From G965212025 sp965212025 (GTDB taxonomy: Bacteria > Pseudomonadota > Gammaproteobacteria > Poriferisulfidales > Oxydemutatoraceae): DNA of 64,000 bases. The notes below the pieces were generated by a model. That model saw only the letters and a program-made list of their open reading frames with translations. It did no database searches and was not told the origin of the DNA. The translations under genes were made by a program, and so were the position numbers. Shown one piece after another: positions 1 to 8,198 of this stretch; position 1 is the first letter of the stretch, and each line of letters begins with the position of its first letter. The stretch covers positions 806,001 through 870,000 of the forward strand of contig OZ243039.1 in NCBI GenBank assembly GCA_965212025.1, given 5' to 3'.

Positions 1-1
1 C

Positions 2-211
2 CACGCGCGGGGACGATATAACGATGACAGCGGGGAACTCCATTTCCGGTATATTACCAGTGCCTACGAGATGAGTGCCCACGCGCCTGAGAACATAAAA
101 GGCAAGACATTCAAGCTGAAGTCCCTGCGTTCCATTCCCAAGGGCGAGTGTCTAACCCTTGTAAACGACTACCACAAAATTGCCAGACAGGACACCGAGA
201 CCAAGCTATAG
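2..211 (+). CDS. C-terminal end of an unidentified protein (partial)
   Basis: An open frame enters from the left edge and ends at a TAG at 209-211, giving the last 69 residues of a protein whose start lies outside the window. The fragment is charged and lacks membrane segments. It contains the stretch LRSIPKGECLTLVNDYHK, which faintly resembles the end of a SET domain (the pattern is usually R-x-I-x-KGE-x-LT-x-x-Y), but the diagnostic NHS region would lie upstream and cannot be seen. I do not assign a function. The following xthA gene is on the same strand about 190 bases downstream, and no clear terminator lies between them. Confidence 0.45.
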   Translation, partial: HARGRYNDDSGELHFRYITSAYEMSAHAPENIKGKTFKLKSLRSIPKGECLTLVNDYHKIARQDTETKL

Positions 212-403
212 CTTCTTCCCGTCTTCTGTCGAAACAGCCGAAGTTCGACACAGAAAAAATCTGAAAAACCAAAGGAATGCCCGTATTCTTCCCGTATTTT
301 CTCGCGTCACATCGGCGACCCCGTGGTCATAAATATTCGCATTTCAGTCGCTTGACCGGATGGACGAAGAGCCATGGTTTCAGTGTGTGCAGGATCTCAA
401 AAA

Positions 404-1174
404 ATGCGCATTGTCTCTCTTAACGCCAACGGGATCCGGGCGGCTACACGCAAGGGTTTTTTTCAGTGGCTTTCACGGCAACGCGCGGACATAGTTTGCC
501 TGCAGGAAATCCGGGCACAAGCCGAGCAGCTTTTTGAGCCGATTTATCACCCCAAGTCCTACCATTGCAAATATTTGCCATCCGCGCTCAAAAAGGGCTA
601 CAGCGGAGTTGCCGTGTTTTCTCGCGTCGAGCCTGAAGACTGGGTCGAAAAATTCGGGAGCGCGGAGTTTGATAACGACGGTCGCTATCTGGAGGCTCGA
701 TTCCCCGGACTTTCCGTGATCTCCCTTTATATGCCTTCCGGCTCATCAGCACCTGAGAGGCAGGAAGCCAAGTATCGCTTTATGAACACTTTTGAACACT
801 TGCTGCAATCTTTCCGTGACACCAAGCGGCACTATATTATTTGTGGCGATTGGAACATTGCGCACAAAGAGGTGGACTTGAAAAACTGGCGCGGGAACCT
901 GAAAAACTCCGGGTTTCTTCCCGAAGAGCGCAGCTGGCTGGATCACGTTTTATACAAACTGGGCTTTAACGATGCCTTTCGCGAAGTTTGCCCGCTCACT
1001 GACCAATATACCTGGTGGTCAAACCGTGGGCAGGCGCGTACGAACAATGTTGGGTGGCGCATTGATTACCAGATCACTTCGCCTGGATTAAAAGGAAAAT
1101 CCCTCAGCGCCCGTATTTACAAGGGGAAGTTTTTTTCCGACCATGCCCCTCTGATCATAGACTACGCCATTTAG
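404..1174 (+). CDS. xthA: Exodeoxyribonuclease III (AP endonuclease)
   Basis: This is a 256-residue member of the exonuclease III/APE1 family, a Mg-dependent enzyme that incises DNA at abasic sites and removes 3' blocking groups in base excision repair. All family motifs are visible: LNANGIR (Asn7), CLQE (Glu35), YSGVAVFSR, GRYLEARF, Tyr109, GDWN (Asp149, Asn151), YTWWS, WRIDYQ and the terminal SDHAP (Asp246, His247). Length matches the family (E. coli about 268). An upstream ATG at 374 would add ten residues not expected in the family; ATG 404 starts exactly at the conserved MRIVSLNANG, with a weak AGGA about ten bases before it, so I prefer 404. It ends 15 bases before ampG, and xthA-ampG-dtd probably form one operon. 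Confidence 0.96.
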   Translation: MRIVSLNANGIRAATRKGFFQWLSRQRADIVCLQEIRAQAEQLFEPIYHPKSYHCKYLPSALKKGYSGVAVFSRVEPEDWVEKFGSAEFDNDGRYLEARFPGLSVISLYMPSGSSAPERQEAKYRFMNTFEHLLQSFRDTKRHYIICGDWNIAHKEVDLKNWRGNLKNSGFLPEERSWLDHVLYKLGFNDAFREVCPLTDQYTWWSNRGQARTNNVGWRIDYQITSPGLKGKSLSARIYKGKFFSDHAPLIIDYAI

Positions 1175-1189
1175 CCTTCAGCCTTATAA

Positions 1190-2572
1190 ATGGGAACCGG
1201 CATAGGGACACGCAGCTGGGGTGAAGCGTTTAGCGTTTATCGCCAGCCACGCGTCATTTCCATGCTCTTTCTGGGTTTTTCTGCCGGTGTTCCCTATCTC
1301 CTGGTCTTTTCGACCCTCTCAGCCTGGTTAACCGAGGAAGGACTGAGCCGAACAGCGATCGGTTTTTTCAGTTGGGTGGGCATCACCTATTCGATAAAAG
1401 TTATTTGGGCTCCATTTGTGGATCGTTTGCGTCTGCCATTCCTGCATCAATGGTTGGGCCGCCGCCGCTCCTGGATGTTGTTGTCTCAGTTATACGTTGC
1501 TGTCTGCCTGCTGTCTCTGACTTTGGTTGATCCGCAGGAAGAAATTGTTCTTTTTGCCGCGCTGGCGGTTCTGGTTGCTTTTGCTTCCGCGACTCAGGAC
1601 ATTGTCGTGGACGCTTACCGTATCGAGGCTTCTGAAATACGTTACCAGGGAGCTATGGCCACAAGCTATGTATTGGGGTATCGGCTGGCCTTGCTCAGCT
1701 CGGGTGCCGGAGCGCTTTTGCTGGCTGATCAGTACGGATGGTCGCTGGCATACATGGCGATGGCGGGAAGTATGCTGGTTGGCATCATCACGGTGCTGGT
1801 CATCGCAGAACCGGGTGGCGACACGAAGAAACCCCATCCTCGTTCCGAAGACCAGGGACATGGGTCTCTGAATCAGGCTGTCAATAGTCCTACTGCCTGG
1901 ATATTAGGCGCAGTGGTCGAGCCCTTTTCTGATTTTTTCAGACGCTACGGACGGCAGGCATTGCTGATACTGCTTTTTATCGGACTGTACCGCATCAGCG
2001 ACATCACGATGGGTGTCATGGCAAATCCGTTTTACCTGGATTCCGGCTACAGCAAAACAGAAATCGCTGAGATCAGCAAACTGTTTGGCTTTTTCATGAC
2101 TATCGCCGGGGCAGCTTTGGGCGGTGTGCTGGTTGTGCGCTTTGGGGTGGCGAAAATTTTGTTTCCCGGGGCGCTGCTTATTGCCATGACAAATCTGTTA
2201 TTTGCCGTGTTGGCGGGCATGGAGCCAAACCTGGGCATGCTCGCCTTGGTCATCAGTGCCGACAATTTAAGCGGCGGTCTCGCCACCTCTGCCTTTATCG
2301 CTTATTTGTCCAGCCTGACAAGCGCGTCTCATACAGCGACCCAATACGCGTTATTTAGCTCGCTGATGACTTTGCCTGCGAAGTTCATCGGCGGTTTTTC
2401 CGGTCTGCTGGTTGACGGCTTCGGAAGCTACCCGCTGTTTTTTATCTATACCTCAGCCATGGGTATTCCTGCCATACTGATTTCTTACTGGTTCTACCGC
2501 GAATCAGTCAGTCAGCAAGCGACTCATGACTCGCAGGCGAAGCTCGCCAACACTATCCACCGAGAACTTTGA
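1190..2572 (+). CDS. ampG: AmpG-like muropeptide permease (MFS)
   Basis: A 460-residue, strongly hydrophobic major-facilitator protein with about 12-14 predicted membrane segments. The N-terminus aligns well by eye with AmpG: a QPRVISMLFLGFSAGVPYLL segment, then a W-x-T/x-E-x-L loop, IGFFSWVG, K-x-x-W-x-P-x-x-D-R and GRRRSWML. AmpG imports GlcNAc-anhydroMurNAc peptides across the inner membrane for cell-wall recycling and feeds the AmpR/beta-lactamase signal in some species. No ampD, nagZ or ampC is present here, so only the recycling role is supported. It begins 15 bases after xthA and overlaps the dtd start by four bases. Other AAT-family acyl-CoA/muropeptide transporters are possible, but the AmpG match is good. 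Confidence 0.88.
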   Translation: MGTGIGTRSWGEAFSVYRQPRVISMLFLGFSAGVPYLLVFSTLSAWLTEEGLSRTAIGFFSWVGITYSIKVIWAPFVDRLRLPFLHQWLGRRRSWMLLSQLYVAVCLLSLTLVDPQEEIVLFAALAVLVAFASATQDIVVDAYRIEASEIRYQGAMATSYVLGYRLALLSSGAGALLLADQYGWSLAYMAMAGSMLVGIITVLVIAEPGGDTKKPHPRSEDQGHGSLNQAVNSPTAWILGAVVEPFSDFFRRYGRQALLILLFIGLYRISDITMGVMANPFYLDSGYSKTEIAEISKLFGFFMTIAGAALGGVLVVRFGVAKILFPGALLIAMTNLLFAVLAGMEPNLGMLALVISADNLSGGLATSAFIAYLSSLTSASHTATQYALFSSLMTLPAKFIGGFSGLLVDGFGSYPLFFIYTSAMGIPAILISYWFYRESVSQQATHDSQAKLANTIHREL

Positions 2573-3006
2573 TTGCACTTCTGCAAGCGGTGTCGCGCGC
2601 TGCGCTCCTGACAAAGCAAGGAGACTGTGCCGAAATAGGGCGTGGACTCCTGGTTTTCCTCGCTGTGGAAAAACAGGACGCTGAATTGGATTGCAAGCGG
2701 CTCACAAAGCGTATTCTGTCTTTTCGCCTGTTCCCGGACGAGGGCGGAAAAACCAACCTAAGCGTGGCTGACGTCAATGGCGCGATACTGCTGGTTCCAC
2801 AATTTACGCTTGGTGCCAACACGCGTAAAGGAAACCGACCCAGCTTTGGCAACAGTGCTCCACCAAGTGAGGCGCGGCGGCTTTTTCAATTCACTGCCCA
2901 CTTGCTGGGTGAAAGTGAGTTGACAACGCATACCGGTTACTTTGGTGAATATATGAGAGTGGAGCTGGTGAATGAGGGTCCCACCACGTATCTCCTGAAA
3001 AGCTGA
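2569..3006 (+). CDS. dtd: D-aminoacyl-tRNA deacylase
   Basis: A 145-residue DTD enzyme, which hydrolyses D-aminoacyl-tRNAs (and mischarged Gly-tRNAAla) to protect translation. The two family signatures are visible: PQFTLGANTRKGNRPSF (canonically SQFTL-x-AD-TRKGRRPSF) and a C-terminal TGYFGEYMRVELVNEGPTT, containing the Gly-cisPro gatekeeper that enforces D-chirality. The first motif residue is Pro rather than the usual Ser. The start codon is TTG at 2569, embedded in the end of ampG (four-base overlap), which suggests translational coupling; the encoded N-terminus MIALLQAVSRA matches the family start. The gene ends 28 bases before the convergent ffh stop. Confidence 0.93.
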   Translation: MIALLQAVSRAALLTKQGDCAEIGRGLLVFLAVEKQDAELDCKRLTKRILSFRLFPDEGGKTNLSVADVNGAILLVPQFTLGANTRKGNRPSFGNSAPPSEARRLFQFTAHLLGESELTTHTGYFGEYMRVELVNEGPTTYLLKS

Positions 3007-3034
3007 GCCAAATACAGTTGTCTGTATGGGGGAA

Positions 3035-4363
3035 TTAAAATCCGCGGAACATCTTGCCGAATTGGGCAGAGCGCGGTTTGGACATCATTTTTCGCACCTG
3101 AGCGAGTTGCGCAATCAAGCGGTTGAGATCTTGTAACTGCGTGCCGGAGCCGGCCGCAATCCGGCGTTTTCGTGAGGCTTTAAGAAGCTCGGGCTTACGT
3201 CGCTCCAGAGGAGTCATGGAATCAATAGCTGCCGAAAAAACGCGCATGTCTTTTTCCGCAGAGGCCAGTTGCGCCTTGTTCACGTTTCCTCGGCCTGTTT
3301 GTGGGAGATGCGAAAGCAAAGCTCCCAGACTGCTCTGTTTTCTGACCGCTTCAAACTGCTTGCGCAGGTCGTTGAAATTCAATTGTTGCCTGGAAGCTGC
3401 TTTCTTCAGGTCTCGAGGCTTGGTGGGCATAAGCTGGCGATTCACTTGATCCATGAAACCTTTCATATCACCCATGCCAAGCACTCTTGAGGCAATACGG
3501 TCGGGGTAAAAGACTTCCATGTCTTCCAGTTTTTCACCGTTGGAAACCAGCTTTATCGGGGTTCCAGTGACTTCTTTCACTGACAATGCGGCTCCACCCT
3601 GTGCGTCCCCGTCTGCTTTGGTCAAAACAATCCCCGTCAGTTTCAGGTGGCGGGAAAAATTTTGCACCTCGCTCACCGCGCCTTGTCCCATCATGCTGTC
3701 CATGACAAAAAGGACTTCGCTGGGTTTGACGTGCTCTACGATGCTGGACAACTCCGCTGCTTCCCGGTCGCCAACATGGGGATGGCCGGCTGTGTCCATA
3801 AGCAAAACATCCACCAGTTGTTCCCGGGCGGCGGCAAAAGTTTCCCGAGCCACATCCGTCGCCGTTTCAAACGGTTCCGGGTTTATAAAGCGGGCATCTG
3901 CTTGCTTCGCCAACACCTGTAGCTGTCTGACAGCAGCCGGACGGCGCTTGTCACAGCTGGTTACGGCAACCAGTTTTTTGTGCCTGTTTTTGAAATGCAT
4001 GGCAATTTTGGCACAGGCTGTGGTTTTACCCGAACCTTGCGGGCCGACGAGCAAAATGACTGCAGGCGACAAAACGTTGGTGTTTAGTGCCACTCGCTTG
4101 TTCCCTATGAGTGCCGCCAGGTTATCGCGGATTTCCTTTGCCAGCAGGCTGCCAGGGTTCATTTTCTGGGCAAGCCTCTTTTGCCTGACCGCCACACGGA
4201 TTTTTTCCGTCAAAGACTTGACGACCGGAAGCGAGACGTCTGCGTCAAGAAGAACCCTGCGTAATTCGCGCAATAAAGACTCAAGCAACTCGTCATTCAG
4301 GCGCCCGGTGTCACGCAGGCGGGAAATCGTTTTGCTGAGTTTCTCGGTCAGTGCGTCAAACAT
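3035..4363 (-). CDS. ffh: Signal recognition particle protein Ffh (divergent)
   Basis: SRP54-type GTPase that binds 4.5S RNA and signal sequences and delivers ribosomes to FtsY. ATG 4363 gives MFDALTEKLSKTISRLR, the standard N-terminus; a longer frame to 4441 adds 26 unlikely residues. N, G and M domains are recognisable: GPQGSGKTT (P-loop), RRPAAVRQL, DTAG, TKADGDAQGGAAL, PDRIASRVLGMGD, and RKRRIAAGSGT for RNA binding in the M domain. Several near-invariant positions differ: the residue after DTAG is His rather than Arg, and the ARGG motif reads AQGG. The M domain is poor in methionine in the finger-loop part (KQSSLGALLSHLPQ) and its usual Met-rich tail is short. It is still clearly Ffh, about 442 residues, likely functional but fast-evolving. 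Confidence 0.93.
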   Translation of the reverse strand: MFDALTEKLSKTISRLRDTGRLNDELLESLLRELRRVLLDADVSLPVVKSLTEKIRVAVRQKRLAQKMNPGSLLAKEIRDNLAALIGNKRVALNTNVLSPAVILLVGPQGSGKTTACAKIAMHFKNRHKKLVAVTSCDKRRPAAVRQLQVLAKQADARFINPEPFETATDVARETFAAAREQLVDVLLMDTAGHPHVGDREAAELSSIVEHVKPSEVLFVMDSMMGQGAVSEVQNFSRHLKLTGIVLTKADGDAQGGAALSVKEVTGTPIKLVSNGEKLEDMEVFYPDRIASRVLGMGDMKGFMDQVNRQLMPTKPRDLKKAASRQQLNFNDLRKQFEAVRKQSSLGALLSHLPQTGRGNVNKAQLASAEKDMRVFSAAIDSMTPLERRKPELLKASRKRRIAAGSGTQLQDLNRLIAQLAQVRKMMSKPRSAQFGKMFRGF

Positions 4364-4570
4364 CAGGCGTGAACCAATGGTAAGGAGAGCTATGGCAGGG
4401 AATTCGCCGTCTCGCGCTTGACAGATACATCCTGATACCATGTTCCATGGACGATTGAACCTCCGGTACTCTCTGAAATCCTTTTATCGGCACAGGTTAA
4501 CGGCCTCCATTTTAACGGTCGGCCACGCGCTTGATCACAAAAGCATGTTAGCATGGCTATTCCGAGTGGT

Positions 4571-4603
4571 AACCAAGGAGCTTGTCCATTCGTTGCCTTG
4601 GTT
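4571..4603. promoter_or_regulatory. 8-bp perfect inverted repeat upstream of glnA
   Basis: AACCAAGG at 4571-4578 and CCTTGGTT at 4596-4603 form a perfect inverted repeat with a 17-base spacer, about 50 bases before the glnA start. It could be an operator or a leader stem-loop. I looked for a sigma-54 element (TGGC-N8-TTGC type) or an NtrC site in the ffh-glnA gap and saw none that was convincing. Functional assignment is inference only. Confidence 0.3.
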
Positions 4604-4654
4604 GCGTGGTTCTAATTCCAGTATCAACAAAATCAGAAATTTAGGGAGATTTTT

Positions 4655-6064
4655 ATGTCTGTAAAAGATGCATTGAAGCTTATGGCGACCAGTGAGTCTC
4701 AGTTTGTAGACCTACGTTTTACAGACACTCGTGGAAAGGAGCAGCACGTTAGTAGCCCGGCAGAAGTCGTTGATGAAGTATTTTTTCGCACCGGAAAAAT
4801 GTTTGACGGTTCATCGATAGCAGGGTGGAAAAGCATAGACCAGTCGGACATGTTGCTAATGCCGGATCCCAGTACCGCAGTTGTCGATCCCTTCTTTGCG
4901 CATCCAACTGTTTCTGTTCGTTGTGACGTTCTGGAGCCGCGTACGCGCAAAGCCTACAAACGTGATCCGCGATCTCTTGGTAGACGCGCAGAAAAGTATT
5001 TGTTGTCAACCGGAATCGCTGACGCGGCCTGGTTTGGCCCGGAACCGGAGTTTTTTGTTTTTGATTCCGTCGACTGGTCTCTGGAAATGGGGGGAGCCCA
5101 CTACGAAGTCAGATCAGATGAAGGTTCGTGGAGAAACAATGGTGACGAAGATGGGTGCAGCACCGGACACCGGCCTGCTGTGAAGGGCGGATACTTTCCA
5201 GTGCCGCCAGTCGATTCATTGCAGGACATCCGTTCCGGCATTTGTGAAATCCTGAAAAAACTGGGAGTTACGCCTGAAGTCCATCACCACGAGGTTGGCA
5301 CAGGGGGTCAATGTGAAATTGGTACGCGCTTTGATACTCTCGTTCGCAGGGGCGACATGAATCAAATTCTGAAATACGTGGTTATAAATGTTGCGAATGA
5401 CTATGGCAAAACTGCCACATTCATGCCCAAGCCGCTGGTAGGGGAAAACGGCAGCGGAATGCACGTCCATGTCTCCATGAGCAAAGACGGAAAGAATATC
5501 TTTTTTGGTGAGGAATACGCAGGACTTTCAAAAATCGCCTTGCATTTCATAGCCGGAGTCTTTGAACACGCGCAAGCTGTGAATGCTTTCACAAACGCAG
5601 GAACAAACAGCTATAAAAGACTGATTCCTGGTTTTGAGGCACCGGTAAATCTGGCTTACTCGCAGCGAAATCGCTCGGCTGCAATACGTGTCCCATTGAT
5701 CAATTCCCGGGAGGAAACGCGTATTGAAGTCCGTTTCCCGGATGCGCTTGGCAATCCCTATTTGACTTTTGCCTCTATTCTGATGGCTGGTCTGGACGGT
5801 GTAGAAAGGGAACTCTCTCCAGGAGAACCAGCTGATGTTGATTTGTATGATGTTTCTGTAAAAAAGGGCAAAACCATTGCCAGCGTGTGTGGTAGCCTGC
5901 CAGAGGCGCTTGCGGCATTGAACGATGATCGCGGGTTTCTCAAAAAAGGCAATGTGTTTTCAGACGACATGATTGATGGATACATCGCGTTAAAAATGCA
6001 GGAAATAAACCGGTTTCGAGCTTCCACTCATCCCTTGGAGTTCGACATGTACTACAGCTGCTAA
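4655..6064 (+). CDS. glnA: Glutamine synthetase type I
   Basis: A 469-residue GSI enzyme, ATP-dependent ligation of ammonia to glutamate. Visible signatures are MFDGSSIAGWK near residue 50, EPEFF (metal ligand Glu), the ATP-binding KPLVGENGSGMH, NRSAAIRVP and the LYD sequence (DVDLYDVSVKK) holding the tyrosine that is adenylylated in the GSI-beta group. Length equals that of E. coli GlnA. The start has a good ribosome site (AGGGAGA) a few bases upstream. It sits alone on the plus strand between ffh and dnaG; no ntrB/ntrC follows. Together with the GltB gene 2 kb away it represents the GS-GOGAT route, although the small subunit GltD is not in the window. Confidence 0.97.
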   Translation: MSVKDALKLMATSESQFVDLRFTDTRGKEQHVSSPAEVVDEVFFRTGKMFDGSSIAGWKSIDQSDMLLMPDPSTAVVDPFFAHPTVSVRCDVLEPRTRKAYKRDPRSLGRRAEKYLLSTGIADAAWFGPEPEFFVFDSVDWSLEMGGAHYEVRSDEGSWRNNGDEDGCSTGHRPAVKGGYFPVPPVDSLQDIRSGICEILKKLGVTPEVHHHEVGTGGQCEIGTRFDTLVRRGDMNQILKYVVINVANDYGKTATFMPKPLVGENGSGMHVHVSMSKDGKNIFFGEEYAGLSKIALHFIAGVFEHAQAVNAFTNAGTNSYKRLIPGFEAPVNLAYSQRNRSAAIRVPLINSREETRIEVRFPDALGNPYLTFASILMAGLDGVERELSPGEPADVDLYDVSVKKGKTIASVCGSLPEALAALNDDRGFLKKGNVFSDDMIDGYIALKMQEINRFRASTHPLEFDMYYSC

Positions 6065-6071
6065 AGCGTCT

Positions 6072-6114
6072 CACGCAGAAAGCATTACGGGCAAAAGGCA
6101 CCCGCGTCTGCGTG
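6072..6114. repeat. Inverted repeat between convergent glnA and dnaG
   Basis: CACGCAGA (6072-6079) and TCTGCGTG (6107-6114) are a perfect 8-bp inverted repeat just after the glnA stop. No T-tract follows, so it is not a classical intrinsic terminator, but it may act as an mRNA 3' stem for glnA. The rest of 6115-6252 shows nothing I recognise. Confidence 0.3.
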
Positions 6115-6252
6115 TAACACGGGTTCCTGGGTCGGGATGCGTTGCTGTCAGAGGCACTCCCCACTCGTCATTTCGGTTACACCTTGGGTGATACAGGGTT
6201 GAGCAAAGTGGTGTTTTCTTCTTTGGATCAATCGTCCATTTGGTTGCTGCCA

Positions 6253-7995
6253 TCAGAGGGTTATTGCGGGGCGGGGCGGCGCTTGGCGTTTTTTTATCAG
6301 TTCCTGTAAGGTTTCTTTTTCTTCGCGGCTGAGTTCTGCTGCTTCAGCTTTCTTGATCAGTGCTTCCAGCTTGGTCATCTGCGCATGATTTTCAAGTGCC
6401 TTCATGGAATCACTAAACTCGTCCCGGGTCGGAGCCTTCTCGTCCAGTAGTTCCAGGAGACGCCGGTAGTGTTTGTGGTCACTCAGAAGTTGCAACAAAG
6501 CCCCGGTATTCGCCGGCTGCCGGCTTTTTATCGTGCTGATGATTTCTGCCAGCAGACCGGCACCCTTTATTCCGGTTTTCACTATGACCGCTGGCTCAAG
6601 GGCGTCCTTTACCTGTGAAGGGTTATGCAGCAGACATGCGATGGCCACGCGTGCCGAGTTGTACTGGTGTTGTCGGGATGACTTCTGTGGAGACGCTTGC
6701 AACAAAGTCCGGGGCGGTCGGAGCGCGAGATCTGCTGCTGGCAGGCCGGCTTTTTTGGCAAGCTCCTCCGTGAGAAAGTTTTTGAAAATGGTCTTTGGCA
6801 ATGGGTGAAGCAATTTTCTGGCACGTGCAACGAGCTGTGTGCGGCCTTCCAGATTTTCCAGGGACACGCCTGCCGCAAGATTTTCCAAAATAAAGCGTGA
6901 CAGCGGGACTGCCTGGTTCGAGTCAAATGCGGATGGCCCTTGTTCCTTCACCAGATCGTCAGGATCGCGGTTTTCCGGAAGCAAGAAAAATCGCACATCT
7001 TTCCCGTCTTTGAAAAGCGGCAGCAGAGTCGTGGATGCGGCCAAAGCGGCTCGTTGTCCTGCAGCGTCACCGTCAAAGCAGAAGACGATCTTGTCGGACA
7101 TTCTGAACAGGCTTGATATGTGGTAGGTGGTTGCCGCGGTGCCTAGTGTGGCAACACAGTTTCTCATGCCATGAGAGGCAAGAGAGACCACGTCCATATA
7201 GCCTTCAACCACCCACACTTCATTGGAGCTTTTTATGGTACTGGCTTCAAGAACCCCATAAAGTTCTCGGCGTTTTTGGAACAACGGGGTTTCGGGAGAG
7301 TTAAGGTATTTGGCAGGCGCTCTCTGATCCAGCGCCCGACCACCAAAAGCGATGACTCGACCACGCCGGTCGCGAATCGGAAAAATCAGGCGATTAAAAA
7401 AGCGGTCGTTGCAAGTTTTTCCTTTTATGACCACCAGGCCGGCAAGCTCCAAAAGGCGCATGTCAAAATCTTTTCCCAGCTGTGTGGCAAGTATGTTTCT
7501 TCCCTGTGGGGCATAGCCGATCATGAAGTCCATGGTGGTGGCCGGGTCAATTTCTCGGGAACGAAGGTAGTCCTTGGCTGTGGAGCTACGGGATAACGCG
7601 TTCTGATAAAAAAGCGCGGCTTTTTCGAGCGCTTTGAACAGGTCTGCTGTGTGTGTTTTCGACTGCTCCGTCTGCGCCGGTGAAGCACCGCTGCGAGGCA
7701 CAGTCACGCCATAGCGGTCTGCCAGGGATTCGATCGTTTCCACAAAGCCCAGGTTTTGATAATCCATGAGGAAGCGAATGATATTGCCCCCTACGCCACA
7801 GCCAAAGCAGTGGTAAAACTGTTTGTCACGGTCGACGCTGAAAGATGGAGTCTTTTCCTGGTGGAAGGGGCAACACGCTTTGTAGCTGTTCCCTTGCCGT
7901 TTCAGGGGAACAAACTCCTCAATGACGTCAACAATGTCGGCTCGGGAAACCAAGTCGTTGATAAACTGCTTAGGAATTTCGCCGCGTTGTGCCAT
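6253..7995 (-). CDS. dnaG: DNA primase
   Basis: DnaG synthesises RNA primers for replication. Starting at ATG 7995 the protein is 580 residues, the same as E. coli; the frame is open to 8076 but the extra 27 residues are not family-like. The N-terminal zinc finger reads CCPFHQEKTPSF then YHCFGCG. The RNA-polymerase core follows (RFFNRLIFPIRDRRGRVIAFGGR), then the TOPRIM metal motifs WVVEGYMDV and CFDGDAAG, then a helical C-terminal domain expected to bind DnaB helicase. The usual neighbours rpsU and rpoD are absent here; the gene lies downstream of gltB on the same strand with about 200 bases between. Confidence 0.96.
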   Translation of the reverse strand: MAQRGEIPKQFINDLVSRADIVDVIEEFVPLKRQGNSYKACCPFHQEKTPSFSVDRDKQFYHCFGCGVGGNIIRFLMDYQNLGFVETIESLADRYGVTVPRSGASPAQTEQSKTHTADLFKALEKAALFYQNALSRSSTAKDYLRSREIDPATTMDFMIGYAPQGRNILATQLGKDFDMRLLELAGLVVIKGKTCNDRFFNRLIFPIRDRRGRVIAFGGRALDQRAPAKYLNSPETPLFQKRRELYGVLEASTIKSSNEVWVVEGYMDVVSLASHGMRNCVATLGTAATTYHISSLFRMSDKIVFCFDGDAAGQRAALAASTTLLPLFKDGKDVRFFLLPENRDPDDLVKEQGPSAFDSNQAVPLSRFILENLAAGVSLENLEGRTQLVARARKLLHPLPKTIFKNFLTEELAKKAGLPAADLALRPPRTLLQASPQKSSRQHQYNSARVAIACLLHNPSQVKDALEPAVIVKTGIKGAGLLAEIISTIKSRQPANTGALLQLLSDHKHYRRLLELLDEKAPTRDEFSDSMKALENHAQMTKLEALIKKAEAAELSREEKETLQELIKKRQAPPRPAITL

Positions 7996-8198
7996 AGGGT
8001 TCAGTGAGCTTTGAGACGCGTGGAAGGCTAACTTGCAGACCTGATTCTGCTCCTGATGAGTTGTGCGGCTCGGCACGCTCAGGAAGGGGAAGAGGCTTGA
8101 TTTTCCTCACCGCAAGCAACAGCGGGAAAGGGGTTTCGATAACTTAGAGACAGGCAAGTTGAGGTTGCAAGGCGCCGTTTCCAGAAACAGCAGCGCAA

